Assembly (NCBI RefSeq): GCF_019457945.1
Contig: NZ_JAHZSU010000003.1
Coordinates: 1 to 64,000, forward strand
DNA length: 64,000 nt
Origin: Ornithinimicrobium laminariae
GTDB lineage: Bacteria; Actinomycetota; Actinomycetes; Actinomycetales; Dermatophilaceae
Direction of reading: 5' to 3'
A program made the translations under genes and the position numbers. The notes under the pieces were generated by a model. The model was not told the DNA's origin, did no database searches, and was given only the letters and a program-made list of their open reading frames with translations. Within the stretch, counting starts at the first letter, position 1. Each line of letters starts with the position of its first letter. Below, piece after piece: positions 8,831 through 20,047 of the stretch.

Positions 8831-10465
8831 GTGAGCGGGTCTAGCACACGCCTAGCCAAGGGTGGCTTCGCTGCGGCTGCCAGCGGGGTCGCCATCATGA
8901 CGCTGCTCTCTCGGCTAGTCGGTCTGGCCCGGTGGGTTGTCTTTTCCAGCATGGTCGGTGCGACCTGCGTTGGTGATGCCTATGCCACCACCAACCAACT
9001 TCCGAATGTCTTGTATGAGGTGGCGGTCGGCGGAGCCTTAGCCGCCGTCATCGTGCCCATTGTGGCGAGATACCTCGCCGAAGGAGACGAGCGCTCCGCT
9101 GATGCTTTTGGCAGCGCGGCACTGACCTGGGCAATCTCTATTACCCTTCCGATCGCGCTACTGCTGATGGTCGCCGCCGGGCCGATCTCAGGTGCGCTGA
9201 TGGGATCGAGCCAGGGGTGCTCAGCGATGGCAACCGCAGACATGGCTGCCCTGATGCTGCTGCTTTTTGCACCGCAGATCGTATTCTATGCGGTGGGGGT
9301 GGTGCTCACCGGCATACTCCAGGCACACCGCAGATTTTTGGCTGCCGCTACTGCACCATTGCTCTCTAGCCTCGTCGTCATCGCCACCTATTTTGCGTTT
9401 GGTCAGGTTGCCGATCCGGCGGTTGAGGTGGCTTCGACTGCTTCCATCGTGCTGCTCGCGGGCGGCACAACGCTTGGGGTCATCGCCATGAGTCTGCCCC
9501 TCATCATTCCGGCACGGCGCACTGGTGCACGGCTGCGTCTGAGTTGGCGCTTCCCCGACGACAGTGCTCGAATCGCTCGTGCTCTAGCACTCGCTGGTGT
9601 CATCGCCGTAGCGGCCCAACAGTTGACCGTCCTGCTGACTATTGTCGCGAGCCGCCGAGTCGACCTCGGTATCGTGAACGCCTACAACTACACCCAGACG
9701 GTGTATTTGCTGCCGTATGCGGTGCTCGTCGTTCCGGTCGCGACGGTGGCTTTTCCCCGGTTGGCGGATAAGGCGCAAGCCAGCCAGGTGCTGCGCCGCA
9801 CGGCCAGTTTGATCGCGGTCACCGGCACTGCTGGCGCGTTGGTCCTGATCGCGAGCAGACAGCACATCGGCAACTTCTGGCTGGCCATTGATGCTGGCGG
9901 CGACGGGCCTGGCAACGTGGCGCTGCGCGCATTGCCCACGGCGATCGCGGCCTTCGCCCCTGGCCTGGTGGGGTTAGGCCTGATGGCGCTTTCCTCTCGC
10001 GCGCTATATGCAGCGGGTCGGCCTCGGCGGGCAGCCATTGGCCAAGGCCTGGCCTGGGCTGTCGCCGGCCTTGGTCCACTGATCGTCTGGTCGGCTGGTG
10101 CCGGTTGGGGTGCGGGACCAGCGCTGGCGATCATCGGTTTGGCGTCATCGCTGGGGATGACTGTCGGCGGCATTGTCCTGACCCGGTGGGCGACCCAGGA
10201 ATTTGCCGGAGCTCGACTAGGGCCGCCGCCGCGGTTGCTAGCCAGCCTGGGGGTGACCGCCATCCTGGTCCTGGCTGCCCCCCTGTTGTGGCCCTGCGAC
10301 TCGTTGACCTGGGCGAGCACCTGGTGGGGAGCCCTCATTTCCGCTGGCTTGATTTCGGTCGCGGCCCTGCTGACTTTGGCCCTGGTTCTTGCCGTTGTTG
10401 ACCGTTCTACCTATCGAAGTTTGGGTGGCGCTGTTACCCAGCGCTTGCGCCGTCGGTCACACTAG
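8831..10465 (+). CDS. MurJ-like MOP-superfamily lipid flippase
   Basis: A 544-residue polytopic protein with about 14 helices that fits the MurJ/MviN family. The N-terminus has SRLVGLARWVVF, GDAYATTNQLPNVLY and the Gly-Ala stretch GGALAAVIVPI. By-eye comparison with E. coli MurJ keeps the equivalents of R18, R24 and D39, but R52, E57, D269 and R270 appear to be Tyr, Gly, Gln and Thr. Those arginines are essential for lipid II export in E. coli. Actinobacteria normally carry their main murJ near oriC, so this is probably a second paralogue with another lipid-linked cargo. The GTG start has GAGGCGA upstream; the gene lies 12 bases after the PNPT-like gene and four bases before a glycosyltransferase. 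Confidence 0.82.
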   Translation: MSGSSTRLAKGGFAAAASGVAIMTLLSRLVGLARWVVFSSMVGATCVGDAYATTNQLPNVLYEVAVGGALAAVIVPIVARYLAEGDERSADAFGSAALTWAISITLPIALLLMVAAGPISGALMGSSQGCSAMATADMAALMLLLFAPQIVFYAVGVVLTGILQAHRRFLAAATAPLLSSLVVIATYFAFGQVADPAVEVASTASIVLLAGGTTLGVIAMSLPLIIPARRTGARLRLSWRFPDDSARIARALALAGVIAVAAQQLTVLLTIVASRRVDLGIVNAYNYTQTVYLLPYAVLVVPVATVAFPRLADKAQASQVLRRTASLIAVTGTAGALVLIASRQHIGNFWLAIDAGGDGPGNVALRALPTAIAAFAPGLVGLGLMALSSRALYAAGRPRRAAIGQGLAWAVAGLGPLIVWSAGAGWGAGPALAIIGLASSLGMTVGGIVLTRWATQEFAGARLGPPPRLLASLGVTAILVLAAPLLWPCDSLTWASTWWGALISAGLISVAALLTLALVLAVVDRSTYRSLGGAVTQRLRRRSH

Positions 10466-10469
10466 GGCC

Positions 10470-11624
10470 GTGCCTCAACAAACTGATCATCTCCGTGTCT
10501 TGCTCGTGACGAGTCTCGTCGCGGGCGGCATCGGGCAGCACGTCCGCCAGTTAGCACGAGGCCTGGCAAGCAGAAGTCAGCAGATTTCGGTGGCAGCCCC
10601 CCAAACGGTGATTGAGCAGTTTCAGTTGCACGAGTTCTCGGACTCGGCGGCAGCCTTTGAGGTTGGCTCGCGTCCATCGCTGGCGGCAGATCGTCGGGCG
10701 CTGTCAGCGTTAACTCAGCGCATGGTCGGTCAGGATGTTGTGCACGCCCATGGTGTCCGCGCTGGGGCTCTGGCGGTGTTTGCCCGCCGACGCTTGATGG
10801 CCACGGAAGCGCAGGACATCCCGGCTCTAGTGGTGACCCTGCACAATGCGGCACCAGAGCGCGGACTCTCACGCGTCATACACCAGCAGTTGCAGCGGGT
10901 TGTCGCCAAGGGGAGTGACCTCATCTTGGCCGTGTCACCGGATTTGGCGGCCGAAATCACCGCAGGGCTCGATGTGGCGTGTGAACTGGCCGTCGTGCCG
11001 GCTGTGCCAAAGCCTCGTGAGGATCTGACGCCGGCCCAAGCTCAGGCTTTGCGGACTGAATTGGGGCTTGGCCACGACCAAACGATCTTTGTCACGGCGG
11101 CCCGCCTGACCCGACAGAAAGGTCTGACCCGACTGCTGGAGGCTGTCGCGCGCCTGGCCCGAGAGCAGGGGCCACTTAACGCGCGATGGCTAATCGCTGG
11201 CGATGGGCCGGACCGGGCACGACTCCAGGCGCGAATCACCAATGAAGGACTGCCGATTGACCTCCTTGGTCATCGCACGGATGTCCCCAGTCTGTTGGCG
11301 CTCGCGGATGTGGCAGTTTCTGCGGCACGCTGGGAAGGGCAGCCCGTGTGGATTCAGGAGGCCCTACACGCCGGTTGCGCCATCGTGGCGACGAACGTCG
11401 GCGGGACCAACACCGTATTGGCCGGTGCCGGGTGGCTCGTCGACGGCGATGACCGCGGTGTTGCGTCGGGGTTGCGCTATGCGTTCGCTGAGTTACTGGC
11501 CGACCCTCGTGAGCAACTGGCCTGGGCGGAGCGGGCACGGGCCAGGTCAGGCCAACTCCCTACCGCGGATGATGCTCTGGATGCAGTTTTGCTGGCCTAC
11601 GGCAGCGTTGGTGCAGCAATCTGA
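10470..11624 (+). CDS. Glycosyltransferase, GT4 family
   Basis: A 384-residue GT-B glycosyltransferase. The N-terminal domain opens with [25 protein letters not shown], the acceptor-side Gly-rich loop of GT4 enzymes. The C-terminal domain has [29 protein letters not shown] and the family's E-x7-E pair ([12 protein letters not shown], near residues 290-300), followed by [16 protein letters not shown]. Such enzymes add a hexose or HexNAc from a nucleotide sugar with retention. The donor and acceptor cannot be told from sequence. The GTG at 10470 starts four bases after the flippase stop, so co-expression with the PNPT-like and MurJ-like proteins is likely; a role in building a lipid-linked glycan is an inference from this context. 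Confidence 0.88.
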   Translation: MPQQTDHLRVLLVTSLVAGGIGQHVRQLARGLASRSQQISVAAPQTVIEQFQLHEFSDSAAAFEVGSRPSLAADRRALSALTQRMVGQDVVHAHGVRAGALAVFARRRLMATEAQDIPALVVTLHNAAPERGLSRVIHQQLQRVVAKGSDLILAVSPDLAAEITAGLDVACELAVVPAVPKPREDLTPAQAQALRTELGLGHDQTIFVTAARLTRQKGLTRLLEAVARLAREQGPLNARWLIAGDGPDRARLQARITNEGLPIDLLGHRTDVPSLLALADVAVSAARWEGQPVWIQEALHAGCAIVATNVGGTNTVLAGAGWLVDGDDRGVASGLRYAFAELLADPREQLAWAERARARSGQLPTADDALDAVLLAYGSVGAAI

Positions 11625-11650
11625 GCAGAAGTCGCGTAGTCTGGAATCCC

Positions 11651-13330
11651 GTGGTGGAAACAACGAAACATATCTTTGTCACCGGCGGTGTCGCCTCTTC
11701 CCTGGGCAAGGGGCTGACTGCTTCAAGCCTTGGATTCTTGCTCCGTAGTCGTGGTCTGAAAGTCACGATGCAAAAGCTTGATCCCTACATCAACGTGGAT
11801 CCGGGAACGATGAACCCGTTCCAGCACGGCGAAGTCTTCGTCACCGAAGACGGTGCCGAGTGCGATCTGGACATAGGTCACTACGAGCGCTTCCTCAATG
11901 TGAATCTGCGTGGTCGCGCCAACGTCACGACCGGCCAGGTCTACGACAACGTCATCGCCAAGGAACGACGCGGCGAATACCTCGGCGACACTGTGCAGGT
12001 GATCCCGCACATCACCAACGAGATTAAGTCTCGGATGCGAGCCGATGCTGAAGGCGAAGAGGCCGACCGCCCCGACATCATCATCACCGAGATTGGCGGA
12101 ACAGTCGGTGACATTGAGTCGCTGCCGTTCCTCGAAGCTGCTCGCCAGGTCCGCCACGATGTGGGTCGCAGCAACTGCTTCTTCTTGCACGTTTCGCTCA
12201 TCCCGTATTTGGCGCCGAGCGGGGAGTTGAAGACCAAGCCGACTCAGCACTCGGTGGCCATGCTGCGCCAGGTTGGTATCAGCCCAGACGCCATCGTTTG
12301 TCGTGCCGACCGGCACATCCCTGACTCCATCAAGCGCAAGATTTCGCTGATGTGTGACGTTGACGATGACGCCGTGGCCAACGCCATCGATGCCAAGAGC
12401 ATTTATGACATTCCCAAGGTCTTGCACTCCGAAGGCCTTGACGCCTACGTGGTGCGCCACCTGGGTCTGCCGTTCCGTGATGTTGACTGGAGCCAATGGG
12501 ATCAACTGCTGCAGCGCGTGCACGAGCCTGAGCATGATGTCGAGATCGCCCTGGTCGGCAAGTATGTTGACCTGCCTGACGCCTACTTGTCGATCACCGA
12601 AGCGATGCGTGCCGGTGGCTTCGCGAACGACGCAAAGGTCAACATTCGTTGGGTTACCTCTGACCAGTGCGCCACTGACTCAGGCGCCGCCAAGGCGCTC
12701 GGGGGAGTGGACGCCGTCTTGGTGCCCGGCGGCTTCGGCGTCCGCGGCATCGAGGGCAAGATCGGGGCCTTGAAGTGGGCTCGTGAGCGCAAGGTGCCCA
12801 CCCTGGGCATCTGCCTCGGGCTGCAAGCAATGGTCATCGAGTATGCGCGCCACCAGGCTGGAATTGAAGGTGCCAGTTCGACGGAGTTTGAGGCCGACAG
12901 CCCAGCGCCGGTGATTGCCACCATGGCTGAGCAGATGGCCTTCGTTGAGGGCGCAGGAGACCTGGGTGGCACGATGCGGCTCGGCTCCTACCCAGCAACA
13001 TTGGTGGCCGGTTCAGTCACTGCCCAGGCGTACGGCACGACCGAGGTGACCGAACGTCACCGGCACCGCTACGAGGTCAACAACGACTACCGCGACCACC
13101 TGACGGCAGCCGGGTTTGTCATTTCCGGCACGTCGCCGGATGGGCAGTTGGTGGAGTTCGTCGAACTACCTGCAGACGAGCACCCTTACTACGTGGCGAC
13201 CCAGGCTCACCCAGAGTTCAAGAGCCGCCCCGATCAGGCGCACCCGCTCTTTGAAGGTTTGGTCGCGGCTGCTGTCGAGGCACAGCGCAGCCAGCGACTG
13301 GTCGAGGTCGAACGAAGCGCTTCGGCATGA
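11651..13330 (+). CDS. pyrG: CTP synthase
   Basis: A 559-residue CTP synthase that converts UTP to CTP with ATP and glutamine. The amidoligase domain starts at [14 protein letters not shown] (about residues 9-22) and runs to about 270. The class I glutamine amidotransferase domain has the nucleophile in GICLGLQAM near residue 388 and the His/Glu pair in the [11 protein letters not shown] segment. The start GTG (an alternative GTG is one codon later) has no good Shine-Dalgarno, and a -10-like TAGTCT (11637-11642) ends eight bases before it, so a leaderless mRNA is possible. Its stop overlaps the NUDIX gene start (ATGA), an arrangement shared with mycobacteria. Confidence 0.97.
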   Translation: MVETTKHIFVTGGVASSLGKGLTASSLGFLLRSRGLKVTMQKLDPYINVDPGTMNPFQHGEVFVTEDGAECDLDIGHYERFLNVNLRGRANVTTGQVYDNVIAKERRGEYLGDTVQVIPHITNEIKSRMRADAEGEEADRPDIIITEIGGTVGDIESLPFLEAARQVRHDVGRSNCFFLHVSLIPYLAPSGELKTKPTQHSVAMLRQVGISPDAIVCRADRHIPDSIKRKISLMCDVDDDAVANAIDAKSIYDIPKVLHSEGLDAYVVRHLGLPFRDVDWSQWDQLLQRVHEPEHDVEIALVGKYVDLPDAYLSITEAMRAGGFANDAKVNIRWVTSDQCATDSGAAKALGGVDAVLVPGGFGVRGIEGKIGALKWARERKVPTLGICLGLQAMVIEYARHQAGIEGASSTEFEADSPAPVIATMAEQMAFVEGAGDLGGTMRLGSYPATLVAGSVTAQAYGTTEVTERHRHRYEVNNDYRDHLTAAGFVISGTSPDGQLVEFVELPADEHPYYVATQAHPEFKSRPDQAHPLFEGLVAAAVEAQRSQRLVEVERSASA

Positions 13331-14025
13331 CGCTGTCGGTTCCGCGGGCCGGCCCCGGCGAGTTAACTGATGAGCTCATCAGCAAAGCGGTCCTGCGCTC
13401 TGAGGTCGTCTATCGCGGACGGGTTTGGGACGTCGTTTCCGAACGTGTCGATCTCGGCGAGGCTGGTGAAGTCACGCGTGATTTTGTTGATCACCCGGGC
13501 GCTGTGGCGATCTTGGCTCTGCGAGACGATCGCGAACAACCCGAGATCCTGCTCCTGCAGCAATACCGTCACCCAATTCGAGCGGATGAGTGGGAGTTGC
13601 CAGCTGGCCTACTCGACATTGAGGGCGAAGAACCAGTTATTGGGGCTGCCCGCGAGTTAGCTGAAGAGGCTGATCTGCGCGCGGATCGCTGGGACCTGCT
13701 CGCCGAGCAAGTCTCCTCACCAGGTGGCGTTTCCGAAGCGCTGCGCGTCTTTTTGGCCCGCGACCTGACTGACGTACCTGCGGATGAGCGGTTTGAGCGG
13801 ACCGACGAAGAGGCCAACCTGGTCCTGCGCTGGGTAGCCCTGGACGATGCCGTTGAGGCCGTGATGGCTGGCAGGCTGCGCAACGCAACGACCATGATCG
13901 GGGTGCTCAGTGCGGCGCGTGCCATGCAAACGGGATGGCACTCTCTGCGCGATCCCCGTGAGCCGTGGCTGTCACACCCACGCCGTAGACTTACCGATTC
14001 CACGACAACCAAGAACAAAGGATGA
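13327..14025 (+). CDS. NUDIX hydrolase, ADP-ribose pyrophosphatase type
   Basis: A 232-residue NUDIX enzyme. The Nudix box lies around residues 95-120 ([12 protein letters not shown] then [11 protein letters not shown]), with the conserved REL-EE metal ligands present. The preceding strand ([20 protein letters not shown]) is characteristic of ADP-ribose pyrophosphatases, which cleave ADP-ribose to AMP and ribose 5-phosphate. The start overlaps the pyrG stop. In many actinobacteria this gene sits between pyrG and xerD; here aspS follows instead. The tail beyond about residue 205 is basic and poorly conserved. A TAGACT hexamer inside its 3' end (13986-13991) may be the -10 box of aspS. Confidence 0.9.
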   Translation: MTLSVPRAGPGELTDELISKAVLRSEVVYRGRVWDVVSERVDLGEAGEVTRDFVDHPGAVAILALRDDREQPEILLLQQYRHPIRADEWELPAGLLDIEGEEPVIGAARELAEEADLRADRWDLLAEQVSSPGGVSEALRVFLARDLTDVPADERFERTDEEANLVLRWVALDDAVEAVMAGRLRNATTMIGVLSAARAMQTGWHSLRDPREPWLSHPRRRLTDSTTTKNKG

Positions 14026-14028
14026 ATT

Positions 14029-15843
14029 GTGCTCCGCACTCACCAGGCTGGCTCACTTCGAGCCGAGCATGCCGCCAACGACGCAGCTGTGACCCTGACC
14101 GGGTGGGTTGATCGTCGTCGCGATCACGGCGGAGTGGCGTTCTTGGATTTGCGGGACGCTTCTGGGGTCGTCCAGGTTGTTGCTCGTGACGAGGTGCTTG
14201 CCCAGGGTGGCGCACACGAGTTGCGCAACGAATACTGCATCAAGGTCGTCGGCACGGTGCGCAGTCGTCCTGAGGGCAACGCCAACGCTGAGTTGCCGAC
14301 CGGTGACGTCGAAGTGCTGGCCAGTGATCTTGAGGTGCTCAGCGAGGCGGCCCCGTTGCCGTTCCAGATCGACGAGCGGGTGAGCGTTGGCGAAGAAGCC
14401 CGACTGCGCCACCGCTACCTCGACATGCGTCGCCCCGGCGCAAACTCTGCTGGTGCTAACCTGCGCCTTCGCAGCAAGGTCAACGCAGCCGCTCGATCCG
14501 TCTTGGCCGAACAAGACTTCGTCGAGATCGAAACGCCGACCTTGACGCGCTCAACCCCTGAAGGTGCTCGCGACTTCCTGGTCCCGGCACGGTTGCAGCC
14601 TGGCGCTTGGTACGCCTTGCCGCAGAGTCCCCAGTTGTTCAAGCAGTTGCTGATGGTCGGTGGCATGGAGCGCTACTACCAAATCGCTCGCTGCTATCGC
14701 GACGAGGATTTCCGCGCCGACCGTCAGCCCGAGTTCACCCAACTCGACGTTGAGATGAGCTTTGTCGAGCAAGAAGACGTCATCGCGCTCGGTGAGCAGA
14801 TCGCCAAGACTGTGTGGGCCACCATCGGTGTCGACCTGCCTACGCCCTTCCCGCAGATGACCTATGCCGAAGCGATGGCTCGCTATGGCTCGGACAAGCC
14901 AGACCTGCGTTTCGGTTTGGAATTGGTGGACAGCACTGACTATTTCGCCAACACGCCTTTCCGGGTATTCCAGGCGGAGTATGTCGGCGCGGTCGTGATG
15001 CCCGGTGGTGGCAGCCAGCCCCGTCGCCAGTTTGATGCCTGGCAGGAATGGGCCAAGCAGCGCGGCGCCAAGGGACTGGCCTATGTCACCATTGCCGACG
15101 ACGGCACGCTGGCTGGCCCGGTCGCCAAGAATTTGAGCGACGGGGAGCGAAACGGACTGGCCGCTCATGTTGGCGCCAAGCCAGGGGACTGCGTGTTCTT
15201 TGCGGCAGGCGCGGCCAAGGTTTCGCGGTCGTTGCTGGGTGCAGCACGTCTGGAGATCGGCCACCGCGTTGGCATCATCGACGAGTCGGCGTGGTCCTTC
15301 CTGTGGGTTCTTGACGCGCCAATGTTCGAGCCAGCCTCTGAGGCCGTTGCCGCCGGTGACGTTGCGGTGGGCGCAGGCAAGTGGACCGCTGTCCACCACG
15401 CCTTCACTTCACCCAAGGCTGAGTTTATGGACTCCTTCGACACCGACCCAGGTGAAGCGCTTGCCTACGCCTACGACATGGTCTGCAATGGCAACGAGAT
15501 CGGTGGGGGATCGATCCGTATTCACCGCCGTGACATCCAAGAGCGTGTCTTTGGTGTCATGGGCCTGAGCCCAGAAGTTGCCGAAGAGAAGTTTGGCTTC
15601 CTGCTGGAAGCGTTTAAGTTCGGCGCCCCACCGCATGGCGGGATTGCCTTCGGCTGGGATCGCGTCGTGGCATTGTTGGCTGGCACTGACTCAATCCGCG
15701 ACGTCATAGCCTTCCCCAAGTCTGGCGGCGGGTTCGACCCGTTGACCTCAGCGCCGGCGGCCATCACGCCCGAGCAGCGCAAGGAGGCTGGCGTCGATAC
15801 CAAGCCAGCACCTGCCAAGACCGATGAGGCCCAGCAGGGTTGA
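14029..15843 (+). CDS. aspS: Aspartyl-tRNA synthetase, bacterial type
   Basis: A 604-residue class IIb synthetase that charges tRNA-Asp. An OB-fold anticodon-binding domain ([21 protein letters not shown]) occupies about residues 20-110. It is followed by motif 1, motif 2 ([18 protein letters not shown]) and the inserted GAD domain characteristic of bacterial AspRS, then motif 3 ([16 protein letters not shown]) near residue 540. The GTG start at 14029 has AAAGGA eight bases upstream. The tail after motif 3 is extended and ends in a Lys/Ala-rich stretch. It is three bases downstream of the NUDIX stop and is followed by a strong terminator. Whether it also charges tRNA-Asn cannot be told here. 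Confidence 0.96.
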   Translation: MLRTHQAGSLRAEHAANDAAVTLTGWVDRRRDHGGVAFLDLRDASGVVQVVARDEVLAQGGAHELRNEYCIKVVGTVRSRPEGNANAELPTGDVEVLASDLEVLSEAAPLPFQIDERVSVGEEARLRHRYLDMRRPGANSAGANLRLRSKVNAAARSVLAEQDFVEIETPTLTRSTPEGARDFLVPARLQPGAWYALPQSPQLFKQLLMVGGMERYYQIARCYRDEDFRADRQPEFTQLDVEMSFVEQEDVIALGEQIAKTVWATIGVDLPTPFPQMTYAEAMARYGSDKPDLRFGLELVDSTDYFANTPFRVFQAEYVGAVVMPGGGSQPRRQFDAWQEWAKQRGAKGLAYVTIADDGTLAGPVAKNLSDGERNGLAAHVGAKPGDCVFFAAGAAKVSRSLLGAARLEIGHRVGIIDESAWSFLWVLDAPMFEPASEAVAAGDVAVGAGKWTAVHHAFTSPKAEFMDSFDTDPGEALAYAYDMVCNGNEIGGGSIRIHRRDIQERVFGVMGLSPEVAEEKFGFLLEAFKFGAPPHGGIAFGWDRVVALLAGTDSIRDVIAFPKSGGGFDPLTSAPAAITPEQRKEAGVDTKPAPAKTDEAQQG

Positions 15844-15855
15844 TCAGCATCGTCC

Positions 15856-15886
15856 AAGGCCGCCTCGCACCACGCGAGGCGGCCTT
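15856..15886 (+). terminator. Rho-independent terminator after aspS
   Basis: A 13-bp perfect stem (15856-15868 with 15874-15886, AAGGCCGCCTCGC and its complement) has a five-base loop and a short TTT at its base. It lies 12 bases after the aspS stop and about 35 before rarA, so it closes the pyrG-aspS transcription unit. Confidence 0.85.
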
Positions 15887-15920
15887 TGGCGTTCAGCCCG
15901 GAGGGATAGTGTGAAAGACG

Positions 15921-17291
15921 ATGACTGAACCAGCCGATTTGTTCGACTCTGGCGCTGACACCAGCGGGCCAGATCTTCGACCTCCACTTGCAGTGCGAAT
16001 GCGTCCGGCGTCCCTAGACGAGGTGGTCGGTCAGGGCGATGTGTTGCGCCCTGGTAGTCCGCTGCGGCGTCTGATCGAGGGCGGTGCAGGGCAAGCAGGT
16101 CCACTATCAGCCGTTCTGTGGGGCCCACCCGGAACGGGCAAGACCACGTTGGCCAACTTGGTCGCCCAAGCTAGTGGGCGACGATTCGTGCAACTCTCAG
16201 CCGTCACCGCGGGGGTCAAAGACGTTCGCGCTGTGATGGACGAGGCAACCCGGCAACGCAATATGCACGGGCGGGCAACAGTTCTGTTCTTGGACGAGAT
16301 CCATCGATTCACCAAGGCCCAGCAGGATGCGCTGCTGCCCGGTGTCGAGAACCGTCTGATCATTTTGGTGGCTGCGACCACCGAGAACCCATCTTTCAGC
16401 ATCATCGCGCCGCTATTGTCTCGCTCTGTGCTCGTCACCTTGGGCTCGATTCCTGACGAGGACATCGCCACGTTGATTGACCGGGCGTTGACCGATGAGC
16501 GTGGCCTCGACAGTTCGGTGGAGTTGGACGAAGAGGCAAAGTCCGCCATCGTTCGCCTCTCTGGGGGCGATGGTCGCCGTGCTTTGACCACGTTAGAGGC
16601 TTCGGCCGGAGTGGCTGCCGATGCCGCCTACGAAAGCGCTGGGAGCAAGACCGTCCAGATCACGGTCGACCATGTGCAGCAAGCCATGGCGCACGCGATA
16701 GTGCGCTATGACCGTGCTGGCGATCAGCATTACGACGTGGCTAGCGCCTTCATTAAGTCGATGCGCGGTAGCGACGTTGACGCGGCCTTGCACTACCTGG
16801 CCCGCCAATTGGAAGCGGGGGAGGATCCGCGATTCATCGCCCGGCGCATCGTCATTAGTGCCAGTGAGGATGTCGGCATGGCTGATCCGACAGCCCTGCA
16901 GACAGCCGTCGCGGCCCTGCACTCAGTGGCGCAGATTGGTATGCCGGAGGCACGGATCATCCTGGCGCAGGCTGTGGTGCACAACGCCGTCGCTCCCAAG
17001 TCGAACGCCGCATACCTTGGGATCAATGCCGCCATTGCTGATGTCCGAGCGGGGCGCGGTGCAGCAGTGCCCGCCCATTTGCGCGGCACAAGTTATGCCG
17101 GAGCAAGCAAGTTGGGCCATGGCGAGGGATACCGCTACAGCCATGATGAACCGGCTGGTGTCGGGCCTCAGCAGTATTTGCCAGACGACCTGCAGAACGC
17201 TAACTACTACACCCCTACTGACCGGGGTTGGGAAGAACGGCTGAAGCCTCGCTGGGAAAAACTGCGAAAGATCATCCGCGGATCTGCGTGA
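15921..17291 (+). CDS. rarA: Replication-associated recombination protein RarA (MgsA)
   Basis: A 456-residue AAA+ ATPase acting at stalled replication forks. Walker A ([11 protein letters not shown]) is near residues 68-78, Walker B is LFLDEIHRF, and the sensor/arginine region ([17 protein letters not shown]) follows. The C-terminal tetramerisation domain has [23 protein letters not shown] and ends with a [14 protein letters not shown] segment, all standard for RarA/Mgs1/WRNIP1. The gene lies just behind the aspS terminator. A -10-like TAGTGT (15907-15912) ends eight bases before the ATG and the Shine-Dalgarno is weak, so its mRNA may have almost no leader. Confidence 0.95.
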   Translation: MTEPADLFDSGADTSGPDLRPPLAVRMRPASLDEVVGQGDVLRPGSPLRRLIEGGAGQAGPLSAVLWGPPGTGKTTLANLVAQASGRRFVQLSAVTAGVKDVRAVMDEATRQRNMHGRATVLFLDEIHRFTKAQQDALLPGVENRLIILVAATTENPSFSIIAPLLSRSVLVTLGSIPDEDIATLIDRALTDERGLDSSVELDEEAKSAIVRLSGGDGRRALTTLEASAGVAADAAYESAGSKTVQITVDHVQQAMAHAIVRYDRAGDQHYDVASAFIKSMRGSDVDAALHYLARQLEAGEDPRFIARRIVISASEDVGMADPTALQTAVAALHSVAQIGMPEARIILAQAVVHNAVAPKSNAAYLGINAAIADVRAGRGAAVPAHLRGTSYAGASKLGHGEGYRYSHDEPAGVGPQQYLPDDLQNANYYTPTDRGWEERLKPRWEKLRKIIRGSA

Positions 17292-17362
17292 CGGTGGTCA
17301 CCCGATTGCTAGGTCGAACAGATAGAGTGCCAGAGCACTGCACGGGAAGTTGAAGAGGAGCT

Positions 17363-20047
17363 ATGGAAACCGCTGAAATTCGTCGACGTTGGCTGAGCTA
17401 CTTTGAGGGCCAGGGCCACGCCGTGGTGCCCAGTGCCTCATTGGTCAGCAAAGACCCGACGCTGCTCTTCACCATTGCCGGCATGGTGCCCTTCATTCCG
17501 TACCTCACTGGGCAGCAGACTCCGCCCTGGAAGCGCGCGACGTCGGTCCAAAAGTGTGTCCGAACCTTGGACATCGAAGAGGTCGGCAAGACGACTCGCC
17601 ACGGCACGTTCTTCCAGATGAACGGCAACTTCTCGTTTGGCGACTACTTCAAAGAGCAGGCCATCAGGCAAGCCTGGGAGCTTGTCACCGGCAGTCAAAG
17701 CGAGGGTGGCTACGGCTTCGACCCCGAAGTAATTTGGGTGACGGTGTTGGAAGGCGACGACGAAGCCGTCGAGATGTGGCGGGCAATCGCCGACATTCCC
17801 ATGGAGCGGATTCAGCGCCGTGGTCGTGAAGACAACTATTGGCACACCGGTGTCCCCGGTCCCGGCGGGCCGTGCAGCGAAATTTATGTTGACCGCGGGC
17901 CGGAGTTTGGCGCCGACGGGGGGCCGGAAGCAGACGAAAACCGATACCTCGAAATCTGGAACCTCGTCTTTATGCAAGACGAACTCTCGCAGGTTCGCTC
18001 CAAGGTCGACTTCGACATCGCTGGCGAGTTGCCAACAAAGAACATCGACACCGGCATGGGCCTCGAGCGCGTGGCCTTGCTGCTGCAGGGTGTCGACAAC
18101 CTCTACGAGATCGATGAAATCTACCCGGTGATCGAGGCCGCCGAGGGGATGTGTGCGCGCAAGTACGGCACCAACGAGCAAGACGATGTCTTGTTCCGCG
18201 TCGTGGCCGACCACATCCGATCCGCCTTGATGATCATGAGCGACGGGGTGACCCCAGCCAACGAGGGCCGCGGCTACGTGCTGCGCCGACTCTTGCGCCG
18301 AGCAGTCCGTTCGATGCGACTGTTGGGCGTTGAAACACCCGTTCTGCCGACCCTTTTACCGGTCAGCCGCGACGTGATGGGCAAGTCCTACCCAGAGCTG
18401 CAAGATGACTGGTCTCGCATCAGCCAGGTTGCTTTTGCTGAGGAAGAGTCGTTTAGGCGGACGCTGGTGAGTGGCACAGTGCTGCTCGACAACGCAGTGC
18501 AAAAGGTTAAGTCGGCTGGCAAATCACAGTTGGGTGGCTCAGAAGCATTCGCTTTGCACGACACCTTCGGTTTCCCCATTGATCTGACCTTGGAGATGGC
18601 CGCAGAGCACGGCCTGTCGGTCGACGAGGCCGGATTCCGCCGCTTGATGAACGAGCAGCGCGACCGGGCTAAAGCTGACTCCAAGGCCAAGAAGTCAGGC
18701 CGCGGAGACACCTCTGCCTACCGAGCCATCGCTGACGACTTGGGCAGCGTCGTCCAGTTCACTGGATATGACGAAGTGAGCTCCGAGGGCCGCGTCGCTG
18801 GATTGCTGCTTGATGGGCAAGCGGTGCAGCAGGTCGAGGCTGGCCAAGAGGTCGAGGTTGTCTTGGACCGGACGCCGTTCTATGCCGAGGGTGGCGGGCA
18901 GTTGGCCGACGGTGGCACGATCCGCCTCGCTGGCGGTGCCGTTGTTGAGGTATACGACGTGCAGTCACCGATTAATGGCGTCATTGTGCACAAGGCCAGG
19001 GTTGTTGACGGTGCTGTCGGAGTCGGCGAGACCGCATACGGCGAAGTCGATATCGCCCGCCGGCGTTCCATCTCGCGGGCCCACACAGCGACTCACATGG
19101 TGCATAAGGCGATCCGCGAGGCACTCGGCGAAACGGCGACGCAAGCTGGCTCAGAGAATGCCCCGGGCCGTTTTAGGTTCGACTTCAACGCCAACTCGGC
19201 CCTCCCAGCCTCTGCCATGGCTGACGTGGAGGCACGCGTCAACGCACTTTTGATGGATGACCTGCCGGTGCGTGCCGAGGTGATGACGCAGCAACAGGCT
19301 CACGATGCTGGGGCAATGGCTCTCTTTGGCGAAAAGTATGGCGATGAGGTCCGGGTTGTTTCCGTTGGCGACTGGGCTAGCGAATTGTGTGGTGGCACCC
19401 ACGCACAGCGCTCCGGCCAATTGGGCCTGGTCAAATTGCTCGGCGAAGCCTCCATCGGCTCTGGTGTCCGTCGCGTTGAGGCGCTGGTAGGCACCGATGC
19501 CTACAATTTCCTGGCCCGCGAGCATGCCGTTGTCGGCCAATTGACCGACGTGTTGAAGGTGCGCTCCGAAGAGTTGCCAGAGCGGATCGATAGCATCCTG
19601 ACCCGTTTGAAGGACGCCGAGCGCGAGATCAATGCGGCCCGTCAGCAGCAGGTCATGGCCGCTGCCTCTGGACTGGTCCAGTCTGCGCGCGATGTCTATG
19701 GCGTCAGCTTTATTGGCCACGATGCCGGTGACGGCGTTGGCGGTGACGACGTCCGGAGTTTGGTGACGGACCTGCGGGCTCGCTTAGGTGATCAGCGTCC
19801 CAGCGTGGTGGCCGTATCCGGTACCGCAAAGGACCGCCCGGTCGTTGTCATTGCGACCAACCCCATGGCACGCGAGTGGGGTGTTAAGGCTGGCGCCCTC
19901 GTCAAGATCGCTGCTTCAACCCTCGGCGGCGGTGGCGGCGGCAAGGATGATTTGGCACAGGGTGGGGGCTCCGACGCGAGCAAGGTCGCTGAGGCCTTGC
20001 AGCGTGTGGAGCATGCCGTAGGGGAGACCGTCACTCGAGGCAGTTGA
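17363..20047 (+). CDS. alaS: Alanyl-tRNA synthetase
   Basis: An 894-residue class II synthetase. The catalytic domain begins at the N-terminus ([20 protein letters not shown]) and holds the [34 protein letters not shown] block in two conserved pieces. The editing domain has the zinc ligands HTATH near residue 574 and CGGTH near residue 676. A C-Ala domain with a Gly-rich stretch ([14 protein letters not shown]) ends the protein. Length is usual. The ATG has a strong AGAGGAG Shine-Dalgarno, and a TAGAGT (17323-17328) could be its -10. The stop overlaps ruvX by one base, so the alaS-ruvX-mltG-aroE genes form one tight run, typical for actinobacteria. Confidence 0.97.
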   Translation: METAEIRRRWLSYFEGQGHAVVPSASLVSKDPTLLFTIAGMVPFIPYLTGQQTPPWKRATSVQKCVRTLDIEEVGKTTRHGTFFQMNGNFSFGDYFKEQAIRQAWELVTGSQSEGGYGFDPEVIWVTVLEGDDEAVEMWRAIADIPMERIQRRGREDNYWHTGVPGPGGPCSEIYVDRGPEFGADGGPEADENRYLEIWNLVFMQDELSQVRSKVDFDIAGELPTKNIDTGMGLERVALLLQGVDNLYEIDEIYPVIEAAEGMCARKYGTNEQDDVLFRVVADHIRSALMIMSDGVTPANEGRGYVLRRLLRRAVRSMRLLGVETPVLPTLLPVSRDVMGKSYPELQDDWSRISQVAFAEEESFRRTLVSGTVLLDNAVQKVKSAGKSQLGGSEAFALHDTFGFPIDLTLEMAAEHGLSVDEAGFRRLMNEQRDRAKADSKAKKSGRGDTSAYRAIADDLGSVVQFTGYDEVSSEGRVAGLLLDGQAVQQVEAGQEVEVVLDRTPFYAEGGGQLADGGTIRLAGGAVVEVYDVQSPINGVIVHKARVVDGAVGVGETAYGEVDIARRRSISRAHTATHMVHKAIREALGETATQAGSENAPGRFRFDFNANSALPASAMADVEARVNALLMDDLPVRAEVMTQQQAHDAGAMALFGEKYGDEVRVVSVGDWASELCGGTHAQRSGQLGLVKLLGEASIGSGVRRVEALVGTDAYNFLAREHAVVGQLTDVLKVRSEELPERIDSILTRLKDAEREINAARQQQVMAAASGLVQSARDVYGVSFIGHDAGDGVGGDDVRSLVTDLRARLGDQRPSVVAVSGTAKDRPVVVIATNPMAREWGVKAGALVKIAASTLGGGGGGKDDLAQGGGSDASKVAEALQRVEHAVGETVTRGS

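Noticed and set aside
11723-12535. Long open frame on the minus strand (270 codons)
   Set aside because: It lies wholly antisense to pyrG, has no family motif, and arises from the codon bias of the real gene.
14551-15399. Long open frame on the minus strand (282 codons)
   Set aside because: It is antisense to aspS, with no recognisable domain; a shadow of GC-rich codon use.
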